DNA of 64,000 nt from Arthrobacter silvisoli (lineage in GTDB: Bacteria; Actinomycetota; Actinomycetes; Actinomycetales; Micrococcaceae). Made by a program: the position numbers and the translations under genes. How positions within the stretch are numbered: position 1 is the first letter of the stretch; every line of letters begins with the position of its first letter. Where the stretch lies: contig NZ_QRCU01000077.1 of assembly GCF_003369445.1 (NCBI RefSeq), positions 1-64,000 on the forward strand, given 5' to 3'. The notes below the pieces were generated by a model. The model had not been told where the DNA came from, made no database searches, and worked only from the letters and a program-made list of their open reading frames with translations. Below are positions 16,940 to 25,637 of the stretch, piece by piece.

Positions 16940-17809
16940 ATGCGATACGTCGTTGGCTATTCATCCAAGGAGCGCGGCGCGGACGCCGTCGCCCTTGCCG
17001 CCTCGCTTGCCCGGGCCCAGGACGCCTCCCTGGACATCGTCCACGTGGTCGATCCGCACACCCCCTACGCGGGGCTCTACCCTGAGGGTCGCGCCGAAAC
17101 CCCCACCGAACAGGCCATCCTCAGTGCCGAACGGGACAGCCTGGCCTTGGTGCCCGACGGCGTCGAGGCCACCTTCCGGGCCGTTCCCGCCGAATCACTA
17201 CCCGCAGGCCTGATCGAGGCAGCCGGTGACGACGCCGGACTGATCGTGGTGGGTGCGGCCAGCAACGGACTGTTCAAGCGCTTCACCGTGGGCAGCGTGG
17301 CCAACGCCCTCCTGCACGCCTCGCCGGTGCCCGTCGCCCTGGCGCCCCGCGGCTACAACCGCACCGGGCCGGTCACCCGCTTCACCTTGGCTACCGGGCG
17401 GCGTGCCGGGGCGGATGCTGCGATCGGCACCGCCATCGGGGCGGCCAACCGGCGTGGCGTGCCGCTGCGCCTGGTTTCCCTCGTGACGCTCGACGCCGGT
17501 GCGGACGACAGCGGAGAAGCCACCAACGCCGCCCACCGCCATGCAAACACCGTCCTCAGCGACGCCGCCGCCCGGCTGCCGGAGGGGCATGACGTGAGTG
17601 TCGCCGTCGCGCATGGACGCACCATCGAAGAGGCCATCGACAGCCTGGAATGGCAGGAAGGCGAAGTGCTGATCATTGGTTCCTCCCGCCTGGGGGAGAA
17701 GAACAAGCTGTTCATCGGCAGTACCGCGAACAAGATCCTCCGCGCGCTGCCAGTGCCGATGGTGGTGGTTCCGCGCGACTACGAACGCGTGGACTCCATG
17801 CCGATCTAG
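16940..17809 (+). CDS. Universal stress protein with two UspA domains
   Basis: A 289-residue cytosolic protein made of two tandem Usp domains (about 1-140 and 150-285). The ATP-binding loop of domain 1 reads GAASNGLFKRFTVGSVANAL and that of domain 2 GSSRLGEKNKLFIGSTANKI; both keep the G-x2-G-x9-G(S/T) pattern of ATP-binding Usp proteins. The start at 16940 is preceded by GAAGAGGGG. Family members are induced by starvation, hypoxia or redox stress; the specific role is unknown. It is transcribed alone, divergent from the lyase gene. Confidence 0.87.
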   Translation: MRYVVGYSSKERGADAVALAASLARAQDASLDIVHVVDPHTPYAGLYPEGRAETPTEQAILSAERDSLALVPDGVEATFRAVPAESLPAGLIEAAGDDAGLIVVGAASNGLFKRFTVGSVANALLHASPVPVALAPRGYNRTGPVTRFTLATGRRAGADAAIGTAIGAANRRGVPLRLVSLVTLDAGADDSGEATNAAHRHANTVLSDAAARLPEGHDVSVAVAHGRTIEEAIDSLEWQEGEVLIIGSSRLGEKNKLFIGSTANKILRALPVPMVVVPRDYERVDSMPI

Positions 17810-17823
17810 GCGTTCCTGGCCTT

Positions 17824-18816
17824 TCAGTCCTGTGCCAGCTTGATCCGGGCCTGCCTGCGGAATGCGGCGTTCTTGCGGGTGTTGCGGAACATGTCCGCCG
17901 TCAGCAGCGCCAAGGCAAACCAGACGATGCCGAAGCCGATCCACCGCTCCGTGGTCATGGTCTCGTGGAGCACCGCGAGTGCCACGACGAACTGGAGCAG
18001 GGGTGCAAAGTACTGCAGCATGCCAATGGTGGTCAGAGGCAGCCTGCTGGCCGAGGCTCCGAAGAACACCAGCGGCACCGCGGTCACCACGCCGGAGGCG
18101 AGCAGCAGCCAGAAATGGCCGGCACCGTTGCTGGCCAGCGTGGCGCTTCCACTCACGCCCAGGGCGAGCATGGTGGCTGCCGCGAACGGGGCCAGCACCA
18201 CTGTTTCCACGGTGAGGCTCGTGACGGCGTTCAGCCGCGGGCCCACGCGCTTCTTCACGAAGCCGTACAGGCCGAAGCTGAACGCCAGCACCAGGGCGAT
18301 CCACGGCAGCTTGCCGTAGGAAAAGGTCAGGACGCCGACGGCGGCGAAGCCGGTCCCGACGGCGGCCCACTGGAGCGGCCGGAGGGTTTCCTTCAGGACG
18401 AAGACGCCCAGGAGCACCGAGACCAGCGGGTTGATGAAGTAGCCGAGGGAGGCCTCGACGGCGTGGCCGTTGGTGACGCCGTAGGTGTAGGTGAGCCAGT
18501 TGACCGCGATGAGCAGTGCCGCCACCACCAGCGGCAGGAAGATGGTGCGGTCCTTGAACGCCCTGGCCAGTTGCGCCCAGCTCCGGGTGACGGTGATCAG
18601 CACCGCGCAGAAGAGCAGCGACCACACCACCCGGTTCGCCACGATTTCCACCGCGCCGGCCGGCTGCAGCAGGATGAAGTAGAGCGGCAGCAGCCCCCAC
18701 AAGCCGTAGGCACCGATGCCGTACAGGATGCCGGTCGTCGTCTCGCTTCTCGCTGCCTTCGCCGCGCCGGCAGTCTTCACGGCCGGAACGCCCGTGGCGG
18801 GAGCCTCCGGCGACAT
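17824..18816 (-). CDS. rarD: RarD-type EamA-family transporter
   Basis: A 330-residue protein with about ten membrane helices. GILYGIGAYGLWGLLPLYF at the start of helix 1 and VNWLTYTYGVTNGHAVEASLGYF are diagnostic of the RarD subgroup of drug/metabolite exporters; E. coli RarD is 296 residues. The start is uncertain: the ATG at 18816 is used here, a GTG at 18861 and an ATG at 18972 are in frame, and no ribosome site is convincing before any of them. The gene is convergent with the universal stress gene, with only a 14-bp gap. Confidence 0.8.
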   Translation of the reverse strand: MSPEAPATGVPAVKTAGAAKAARSETTTGILYGIGAYGLWGLLPLYFILLQPAGAVEIVANRVVWSLLFCAVLITVTRSWAQLARAFKDRTIFLPLVVAALLIAVNWLTYTYGVTNGHAVEASLGYFINPLVSVLLGVFVLKETLRPLQWAAVGTGFAAVGVLTFSYGKLPWIALVLAFSFGLYGFVKKRVGPRLNAVTSLTVETVVLAPFAAATMLALGVSGSATLASNGAGHFWLLLASGVVTAVPLVFFGASASRLPLTTIGMLQYFAPLLQFVVALAVLHETMTTERWIGFGIVWFALALLTADMFRNTRKNAAFRRQARIKLAQD

Positions 18817-19051
18817 GGCGTTGGCGGGCAGGGCGGCTGGGGCTCGTTCGGGCGTAGGCACAGAACCAATAACATCACGTCCCCGGGGGCTATTCCTGAA
18901 CGGCCGGTCGGAAGGCTGTCCGGAACCCCGGCCGGCAGCGTTGCGCTTCGTGTCACGGAGCTTCGCGTACAAGCCCAGGCAGACAGGGGAGAACTAGACT
19001 GGGGCCCTGCCCGCGATTGCGGCAGGGGTTTCGTCTGACGGAGGGTCCACG

Positions 19052-20482
19052 GTGTCCAACTCGGAAAACAGCTCCACTCGTCCACTGCGCGTTGCCATCG
19101 TCGGTGCCGGCCCGGCCGGCGTCTACGCGGCGGACATCCTGAGCAAATCCAGCGAGGTCCAGGACGGACACCTCGAAGTGAGCATCGACCTCTTCGAGGC
19201 GTACCCGGCCCCGTACGGCCTGATCCGTTACGGCGTGGCCCCGGACCATCCACGGATCAAGGGCATCGTCAACGCCCTGCACAAGGTGCTGGACCGCGGT
19301 GACATCCGCTTCTTCGGCAACGTGACCTACGGCCGCGACCTCACCCTGCACGACTTCCGCTCCTTCTACGACGCCGTCATCTTCTCCACCGGTGCCATCA
19401 AGGACGCCGATCTGAACATTCCCGGCATCGAACTCGAGGGCTCCTACGGCGGCGCCGACTTCGTGTCCTGGTACGACGGCCACCCCGATGTCCCGCGCGA
19501 GTGGCCGCTGGAGGCCAAGGAAATCGCGGTCATCGGCAACGGCAACGTGGCCTTGGACGTGGCCCGCATGCTGTCCAAGCATGCGGACGACCTCCTCGTC
19601 ACCGAGATCCCGGACAACGTCTACGCCGGCCTGAAGAACTCCCCGGTCACGGACGTGCACGTCTTCGGCCGCCGCGGCCCCGCCCAGGTGAAGTTCACCC
19701 CGCTGGAACTGCGCGAGCTGTCCCACTCCAACGACGTGGACATCGTGCTCTACCCGGAGGACTTCGAGTTCGACGAAGCCTCGGACGAGGCCATCCGCAG
19801 CAACAACCAGATCAAGACCATGGTGAACACGCTCACCAACTGGCTGGTGGAGGAACACGCCGAATCCGAGCGGCCCTCGTCCCGCCGCCTGCACCTGCAC
19901 TTCCTGCACAGCCCGGTGGAGATCGTTTCGGAGAACGGTTCCGGCAAGGTGTCCGGGATCAAGTTCGAAAGGATGCAGCTGGACGGGACCGGCAACGTCA
20001 AGGGCACCGGCGAATTCGTCGACTACCCGGTCCAGGCCGTATACCGCGCCATCGGCTATCACGGCTCGGCGCTGGATGAGCTGGAGTACGACGCCCGCCG
20101 CGGCGTCATTCCGAACGACGGCGGACGCGTGCTGGGTGCCGACGGCAAGCCGGTGCCGGGCGTCTACACCACCGGCTGGATCAAGCGCGGCCCGGTGGGC
20201 CTGATCGGCCACACCAAGGGCGACGCGCTGGAGACCATCGGGTTCCTGCTGGAGGACCGCCTTTCCCTGCCGCCGGCCGAAACCCCGGACCCCCAGGCGA
20301 TCGTGGACCTCCTCGAGGAACGCGGCATCGAATACACCACCTGGGAAGGCTGGAACAAGCTCGATGCGCACGAACTAGCCCTGGGTGCCGCGTGGACTGC
20401 CGAAAACCCGGCTGCCGGCGTCGTCCGCGAACGCATCAAGGTGGTTCCGCGGGAGGACATGATCGGGATCTCCCGCGCCTGA
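19052..20482 (+). CDS. fprA: NADPH-ferredoxin reductase, FprA/adrenodoxin-reductase family (copy 2)
   Basis: A 476-residue paralogue of the enzyme at 4773-6239, with the same FAD motif (GAGPAGVYAAD, residues about 15-25), NADP motif (GNGNVALDVAR) and C-terminal TTGWIKRGPVGLIGHTKGDA. The GTG start at 19052 follows GACGGAGGG. TAGACT at 18995-19000 could be the -10 box, with a GC hairpin (19004-19026) in the leader. The two copies differ mainly at the N-terminus, around residues 245-300 and in the C-terminal tail. This copy stands alone, away from the sulfur genes, so it may serve another ferredoxin or another growth condition. Confidence 0.92.
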   Translation: MSNSENSSTRPLRVAIVGAGPAGVYAADILSKSSEVQDGHLEVSIDLFEAYPAPYGLIRYGVAPDHPRIKGIVNALHKVLDRGDIRFFGNVTYGRDLTLHDFRSFYDAVIFSTGAIKDADLNIPGIELEGSYGGADFVSWYDGHPDVPREWPLEAKEIAVIGNGNVALDVARMLSKHADDLLVTEIPDNVYAGLKNSPVTDVHVFGRRGPAQVKFTPLELRELSHSNDVDIVLYPEDFEFDEASDEAIRSNNQIKTMVNTLTNWLVEEHAESERPSSRRLHLHFLHSPVEIVSENGSGKVSGIKFERMQLDGTGNVKGTGEFVDYPVQAVYRAIGYHGSALDELEYDARRGVIPNDGGRVLGADGKPVPGVYTTGWIKRGPVGLIGHTKGDALETIGFLLEDRLSLPPAETPDPQAIVDLLEERGIEYTTWEGWNKLDAHELALGAAWTAENPAAGVVRERIKVVPREDMIGISRA

Positions 20483-20547
20483 GGCTTTCCGGCTAAGCTT
20501 TCCGGACGGGCTTTCCAGCCGGTACAGCGCCTGCCAGTGGGAGATCG

Positions 20548-21912
20548 ATGAAGAACCCCGCCCCCTCCGCAGCCCACGGGAACGAATACCGTGGGCTGGC
20601 GCAGCGGCACGCCCGGACGGCGCACGAGCATCTGGCGGCCGGCAGCTTCTCCCTTCCCGACGACGGCGCCCTGCCGGGCCTGCGCCCGCTGGTCCGGGAG
20701 TCGTGGCAGCGCTCCGTCGCACTGCACGCCAATCCGGACACCGCCGCGGCGCACCTGGCCATGGACACCGATGAACTGGAGGACTACCGCAGCGGACACC
20801 CGCTGGCGGCGGTCATGCCGGTGATCCGCAGGCTCCTGGTCCAGCCCGGCCAGGACAGCGGCCTGGTGGTCGCCGTGGGCGACGGCCTCGGCCGGCTGCT
20901 CTGGGTGGACGGGGACCCGGCCCTCCGGCGCCGGGCAGAAAGCATGTTGTTCGTCGCCGGCGCAGACTGGTCCGAGGCGTCCGTGGGAACCAGCGCACCG
21001 GGCACGGCCCTGGCCCTGCGGCGCAGCATCCAGATCTCCGGCGCGGAACACTACACACGCGCCGTCCACCCGTGGAGCTGCACGGCCGTTCCCTTCCATG
21101 ACCCGGACACCGGGGCGCTGCTGGGGGTCGTCGACATCACGGGCACGGAAGACGCCGTCGCGCCCCACACCCTGTCCCTGGTCGAGGCGACCGTCGCGGC
21201 AGCCCAGGCGCACCTCCGGATCGAACGGCTGCAGCAGGCCCGGGACGCCGTCCCGCGTATGACGCCGCGGCCGGGCGGGCGGCAGGCAGCTGCGCGGAAG
21301 GTCCCCGACCCGCTGTACCGCAACAGCCTCCAGCTCCTCGGCCGTGAACAGGCCCTGCTCAGCATCGCGGGCCGGACGGTCCAACTCTCCGGACGCCACA
21401 GCGAGATCCTCGCCCTGCTGAGCCTGCACCCGGACGGGCTCAGCGCGGACGAACTCTGTGCCTTGCTCTACCCCGGGAACGGCTCCCCGGTCACCCTCCG
21501 CGCCGAGATGGTGCGGCTGCGCAAGGTCCTGCAGGAGCTGAGCCCGGACGCCGTGCCGGGTTCGCGCCCGTACCGGCTGCCGGTCGAACTGTTCCCGGAC
21601 TCCGGCCAGGTCCTGGGGTGTTTGCAGCGGGGAGCCCATCGGATCGCCCTGGAAATCTACCGCGGCGCGGTGCTGCCGCGCTCGGAGGCGCCAGGTGTCG
21701 TCGAGCTCCGTCAGCGGGTCTCCGGCCTCCTGCGCGAGGCCGTCCTCACCGATGGCAGTGCGGACTCACTTCTCAAGTACGCTGCCTTGCCGGAGGCAGC
21801 CGACGACGCCGGAGTGCGGCTCGCCGCCCTCAAGCTGCTGCCGCCGCGCTCACCCAGGCGGGCCGCCGTCGTCGCCGAACTGGAACGGATCGACAGGGAG
21901 CTGTCGGCCTGA
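20548..21912 (+). CDS. GAF-domain transcriptional regulator of the acetaldehyde-oxidation cluster
   Basis: A 454-residue AcoR-like regulator without the AAA+ domain. A helical N-terminus (LVRESWQRS, as in AcoR) is followed by a GAF sensor domain (about 95-230, ending GALLGVVDITG). A C-terminal winged-helix-like region (about 275-400) contains LSGRHSEILALLSLHPDGLS and LRAEMVRLRKVLQELSPD. Proteins of this architecture commonly accompany exaC-type aldehyde dehydrogenases and DUF779 proteins in Actinobacteria, as here. The direct repeat at 22639-22655 in front of the dehydrogenase is a plausible target. The lack of sigma-54 machinery fits the missing AAA+ domain. Confidence 0.78.
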   Translation: MKNPAPSAAHGNEYRGLAQRHARTAHEHLAAGSFSLPDDGALPGLRPLVRESWQRSVALHANPDTAAAHLAMDTDELEDYRSGHPLAAVMPVIRRLLVQPGQDSGLVVAVGDGLGRLLWVDGDPALRRRAESMLFVAGADWSEASVGTSAPGTALALRRSIQISGAEHYTRAVHPWSCTAVPFHDPDTGALLGVVDITGTEDAVAPHTLSLVEATVAAAQAHLRIERLQQARDAVPRMTPRPGGRQAAARKVPDPLYRNSLQLLGREQALLSIAGRTVQLSGRHSEILALLSLHPDGLSADELCALLYPGNGSPVTLRAEMVRLRKVLQELSPDAVPGSRPYRLPVELFPDSGQVLGCLQRGAHRIALEIYRGAVLPRSEAPGVVELRQRVSGLLREAVLTDGSADSLLKYAALPEAADDAGVRLAALKLLPPRSPRRAAVVAELERIDRELSA

Positions 21913-21998
21913 CCGCCCCGGGGGCGCCGGCGGCTTTCAGGGAACGCGGGGTTTTGGACCATATCGTGGAGCCGGACCCGACGAAAGAAGCCTCCACC

Positions 21999-22634
21999 GT
22001 GCTGAACAAACGCCTCGCAGTTGCCCTGACCATCTCCGGAATCCTCGTGGGCGCCAGTGCCTGCGCGGCACCGGCACAATCGGCGGATTCCTCGGAGTCT
22101 GCTGCTCCAACCGCCGCGTCCGCCGCGGGGAGCACAGCAACGGGGAGCGCGGACGCGGGCTGGGACATCGACCCGGCGGACGCAGACCAAAGGATCCGGG
22201 CGGCCGGCCTGGACATCCTGAAAGCCGAAGGTGCGGCCGAGCACTACCACGCGCACCTGGATGTACTCGTCAACGGCAAGCCCGTTGCCGTCCCGGGCGG
22301 GATCGGCTTCAGCTTCGGAAGCGACGGGCAGCCGAACGGGATCTCCGCCCTGCACACGCATGACACTTCGGGCGTCGTCCACATCGAAGCCCCCACCGTC
22401 GGACAGAAATACACCCTCGGCCAAGTCCTCAAGGAATGGGGCGTCCTGGACGGCACGGGCGCCACGGGGGCCCCGCACAGCGGAACCGGCGGCTGGACGG
22501 CGTACGTCAACGGGGCGAAGAAGGGCGGCCCGGTGGCCGGCGTCGTCCTCAAGGCCCACGACGAGGTGGTGCTCTCGTACGGAACCGCGCCGTCCACGAT
22601 TCCCGGCTCCTACACGTTCCCGCAGGGCCTCTGA
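21999..22634 (+). CDS. Secreted, probably lipid-anchored His-rich protein of unknown function
   Basis: 211 residues, no family recognised with certainty. A signal sequence (KRLAVALTISGILVGASACA) ends in a Cys that could be lipidated, although the -3 residue is a poor lipobox match. A Ser/Ala/Thr-rich linker to about residue 55 precedes a folded domain with HYHAHLDVLVNGKPVAVPGG and ALHTHDTSGVVHIE. The paired His clusters suggest a metal-binding site. The GTG start at 21999 follows GAAAGAAG. It lies between the GAF regulator and the aldehyde dehydrogenase on the same strand, so it may belong to that regulon. Confidence 0.65.
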   Translation: MLNKRLAVALTISGILVGASACAAPAQSADSSESAAPTAASAAGSTATGSADAGWDIDPADADQRIRAAGLDILKAEGAAEHYHAHLDVLVNGKPVAVPGGIGFSFGSDGQPNGISALHTHDTSGVVHIEAPTVGQKYTLGQVLKEWGVLDGTGATGAPHSGTGGWTAYVNGAKKGGPVAGVVLKAHDEVVLSYGTAPSTIPGSYTFPQGL

Positions 22635-22638
22635 CCGT

Positions 22639-22655
22639 TGCAACGTCCCTGCAAC
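22639..22655. promoter_or_regulatory. TGCAAC direct repeat, candidate operator of the aldehyde dehydrogenase gene
   Basis: TGCAAC at 22639-22644 and again at 22650-22655, spaced by exactly one helical turn (11 nt), lies 65-81 bp before the aldehyde dehydrogenase ATG. It is a likely activator-binding site for the GAF regulator; this is inferred from position. Confidence 0.4.
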
Positions 22656-22719
22656 CTTCCCGCTCCTACGCTCGAGGCAATGGCGAAAGCCACCATCATG
22701 CGCAGCAAAGGAGCTAGCA

Positions 22720-24243
22720 ATGACTGTTTACGCACAGCCGGGGGCAGACGGTTCAAAGGTCACGTTCAAGGACCGCTACGAGAACTGGATCGGCGGGGAA
22801 TGGGTGGCGCCGGTCAAGGGCCGGTACTTCGAAAACATCACCCCCGTGACCGGCAAGGCGTTTTGCGAGGTGGCCCGCGGCACGGCGGAGGACATCGAAC
22901 TGGCCCTGGACGCCGCGCACAAAGCCGCACCGTCCTGGGGCAAGACCTCGGCTACGGAGCGCGCCTCCGTCCTGAACAGGATCGCGGACCGCATCGATGA
23001 CAACGTGGAAGTGCTGGCCGTGGCCGAGACCTGGGACAACGGCAAGCCCGTGCGGGAAACCCTGAACGCGGACATCCCGCTGGCCGCGGACCACTTCCGC
23101 TACTTCGCCGCCGCCATCCGCGCCCAGGAAGGCCACCTCTCCCAGCTCGACGACGACACCACCGCCTACCACTTCCACGAACCGCTCGGTGTGGTGGGCC
23201 AGATCATCCCGTGGAACTTCCCGATCCTGATGGCCGTCTGGAAGCTCGCTCCGGCGCTCGCCGCGGGCAACACCGTGGTCCTCAAACCCGCCGAGCAGAC
23301 CCCGGCGTCCATCCTGGTCCTGATCGAACTACTTGCTGACCTGCTTCCTGCCGGCGTCGTGAACGTCGTCAACGGCTTCGGCGTGGAAGCTGGCAAGCCG
23401 CTCGCTTCCAGCCCCCGGATCCGCAAGATCGCCTTCACCGGCGAGACCACCACGGGCCGGCTCATCAGCCAGTACGCCGCGAACAACCTGATCCCGGTCA
23501 CCTTGGAGCTCGGCGGCAAGAGCCCGAACATCTTCTTCGAGGACGTGGCCGCACAGAACGACGCCTTCTACGACAAGGCCCAGGAAGGCTTCACCCTGTT
23601 CGCCTTCAACCAGGGCGAAGTCTGCACCTGCCCCTCCCGCGCCTTGGTGCAGGACGGCATCTACGATTCCTTCATGGCCGACGCCGTGGCCCGCACCAAC
23701 AGGATCATCCAGGGCAACCCGCTGGACACCGCGACCCAGATCGGCGCCCAGGCCTCCAACGACCAACTGGAGAAGATCCTTTCCTACATCGACATCGGCA
23801 AGCAGGAAGGTGCCAAGGTGCTCACCGGCGGTGCCCGGGCCGAGCTGCCCGGGGACCTGGCCGGCGGCTATTATGTGCAGCCCACCATCTTCGAAGGCCA
23901 CAACCGGATGCGGATCTTCCAGGAGGAGATCTTCGGGCCCGTGGTGTCCGTGACCCGGTTCAGTGACTACAACGACGCGATCGGGATCGCCAATGACACC
24001 CTCTACGGTCTCGGTGCCGGAGTCTGGTCCCGCAACGGCAACGTCGCGTACCGTGCAGGCCGGGAGATCCAGGCCGGCCGGGTGTGGGTGAACAACTACC
24101 ACGCCTACCCGGCCGGCGCGGCGTTCGGCGGCTACAAGTCCTCCGGCATAGGTCGCGAGAACCACGCGATGATGCTCGAGCACTACCAGCAGACCAAGAA
24201 CCTGCTGGTCAGCTACGACGAAAACAAGCTGGGCTTCTTCTAA
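22720..24243 (+). CDS. exaC: NAD-dependent acetaldehyde dehydrogenase, ExaC type
   Basis: A 507-residue aldehyde dehydrogenase that oxidises acetaldehyde to acetate during growth on ethanol or similar substrates. The catalytic Cys302 is in QGEVCTCPS and the catalytic Glu in LELGGKSPN. The segments GQIIPWNFPILMAVWKLAPA and the C-terminal NNYHAYPAGAAFGGYKSSG match the ExaC/AcoD/AldB group. The ATG at 22720 has AAAGGAG at 22707-22713. DUF779 follows after 3 bp, and the GAF regulator lies upstream, a conserved arrangement. Confidence 0.9.
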   Translation: MTVYAQPGADGSKVTFKDRYENWIGGEWVAPVKGRYFENITPVTGKAFCEVARGTAEDIELALDAAHKAAPSWGKTSATERASVLNRIADRIDDNVEVLAVAETWDNGKPVRETLNADIPLAADHFRYFAAAIRAQEGHLSQLDDDTTAYHFHEPLGVVGQIIPWNFPILMAVWKLAPALAAGNTVVLKPAEQTPASILVLIELLADLLPAGVVNVVNGFGVEAGKPLASSPRIRKIAFTGETTTGRLISQYAANNLIPVTLELGGKSPNIFFEDVAAQNDAFYDKAQEGFTLFAFNQGEVCTCPSRALVQDGIYDSFMADAVARTNRIIQGNPLDTATQIGAQASNDQLEKILSYIDIGKQEGAKVLTGGARAELPGDLAGGYYVQPTIFEGHNRMRIFQEEIFGPVVSVTRFSDYNDAIGIANDTLYGLGAGVWSRNGNVAYRAGREIQAGRVWVNNYHAYPAGAAFGGYKSSGIGRENHAMMLEHYQQTKNLLVSYDENKLGFF

Positions 24244-24246
24244 GCC

Positions 24247-24711
24247 ATGGCACAGGCACTTGAGGCCGCCGTGACGCTGCCCGGGGAAGACTTTTCCCGG
24301 GTGGCGCTCACGGCGGCGGCCCTCGACCTGCTCCGCAGGCTCCGGCGCCTGCACGGCCCGTTGATGTTCCACCAGTCCGGGGGCTGCTGCGACGGTTCCT
24401 CGCCCATGTGCTATCCGGCGGGGGAGTTCAGCACCGGGGAGTCCGATGTGCTGCTGGGCGTTTTCGAGATCGACGACGGCGGTGCGGACGGCGGTGCCGG
24501 TGGCTTCGACGGCGGCGGTGCGGAGCCGTCCCGGGGCGGTTGGCCGCTGGAATTCTGGATGTCCCGCGAACAGTTTTCCTATTGGTCGCACACCCATCTG
24601 ACAGTGGATGTCGTGGACGGCCGGGGCAGCGGATTCTCAGTGGAGGCCCCCGAAGGCAAGCGCTTCCTGATCCGGTCCAAGCTCATGGATTGGCCGGCAC
24701 CAGGGGCGTAG
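24247..24711 (+). CDS. DUF779 protein accompanying acetaldehyde dehydrogenase
   Basis: A 154-residue cytosolic protein of the DUF779 family, regularly encoded next to AcoD/ExaC-type aldehyde dehydrogenases. The Cys-rich motif FHQSGGCCDGSSPMCYP (about 38-54) and EFWMSREQFSYWSHTHLTVDV are the family landmarks and suggest metal binding. A Gly/Asp-rich insertion (GADGGAGGFDGGGAEP, about residues 78-94) is longer than usual. The gene starts 3 bp after the dehydrogenase stop. Its biochemical role is not known. Confidence 0.85.
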   Translation: MAQALEAAVTLPGEDFSRVALTAAALDLLRRLRRLHGPLMFHQSGGCCDGSSPMCYPAGEFSTGESDVLLGVFEIDDGGADGGAGGFDGGGAEPSRGGWPLEFWMSREQFSYWSHTHLTVDVVDGRGSGFSVEAPEGKRFLIRSKLMDWPAPGA

Positions 24712-24791
24712 CATGACCCGGCGACTTGACCGTATCCCCACCTGTGTTGACTAGACTGGGCTGTTCCGAATCCACGAACTTGAGGGGAATC

Positions 24792-25577
24792 ATGTCCAAC
24801 GTCGGCGTGAACGGACCGCCAGCAACTGAATCAGCCATCGGGGAAGGTGCCAAGCGGCGCGGCCGCAGGGCCGCCGTCGTCGGGACACGCAAAGGAACCG
24901 CCCGGTTCCGTGCCAATGCCGCCATCGGGGTGCCGGTGCTGGCCGTCACGGCGGCGGCGGGAATCGCCCTCGCGGCCCAGGCCGGCGCATTCGACGGTTT
25001 GACCGGGAAGGCGGGGCTGGCCGCCGCTGACGGCTCCAGGCACGCGGCAGATTCGGGCCAGGACCCCGCCCTCCCCGAACCCGGCCCCTCCGGGAGCAGC
25101 CCGGACTCCCCGGCGCAGCGGTCCGCGGCGAAGGAGCCCAAAAGAACAACCACCACCGAATCCGGAACGGACGGATCACCGACGGACGCGGGGGCTGTCC
25201 GGCAGGAGGCGCCCGTGACGGCCGGAAGCGTGCAGCCGGGAAACGCCCAGGGCGCCGCACAGCCCACGCCTCAGCAGGCGGCCGCGCCGGCCGACGCCGC
25301 CGGCAGCCCATCAGGTGGAAGCACCTCGGGCGGCACCGAACCGGTGGCGAAGTCATCCGAGGCGGCGACGGCCGGATCCGGCGCCGGAACCTCTCCAGCG
25401 CCGGCACCAAGTACCGCCCCCGCCCCCGCGCCAAGCACATCGACGGCGCCGGGTACGTCAACATCACCGAGCACATCAACGGAGCCGGCAACCCTGCCTG
25501 CCCTGATCACCTCCGTGCTCGGGGCGACCCCGGGCACCGGGGTGCTCATTGTCGGGGGCAGCTTGCTCGGCAGGTGA
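24792..25577 (+). CDS. Membrane-anchored low-complexity surface protein, unknown function
   Basis: 261 residues. A basic cytoplasmic N-terminus (KRRGRRAAVVGTRKG) is followed by one hydrophobic helix (GVPVLAVTAAAGIALAAQAG, about 43-62). The remainder is a Ser/Thr/Pro/Ala/Gly-rich extracellular tail with PAPAPSTAPAPAPST-like repeats. No folded domain is recognised; the C-terminal 25 residues (LITSVLGATPGTGVLIVGG) are hydrophobic and could be a second anchor. GAGGGG precedes the ATG at 24792. A weak promoter, TTGACC (24726) and TAGACT (24752) with a long 20-nt spacer, lies upstream. Confidence 0.6.
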   Translation: MSNVGVNGPPATESAIGEGAKRRGRRAAVVGTRKGTARFRANAAIGVPVLAVTAAAGIALAAQAGAFDGLTGKAGLAAADGSRHAADSGQDPALPEPGPSGSSPDSPAQRSAAKEPKRTTTTESGTDGSPTDAGAVRQEAPVTAGSVQPGNAQGAAQPTPQQAAAPADAAGSPSGGSTSGGTEPVAKSSEAATAGSGAGTSPAPAPSTAPAPAPSTSTAPGTSTSPSTSTEPATLPALITSVLGATPGTGVLIVGGSLLGR

Positions 25578-25637
25578 TCCGCAGCGCGACACGCCGAAGT
25601 TGTCTCACGATGCGGGACAAAAGTGGAGGTCCACTGT

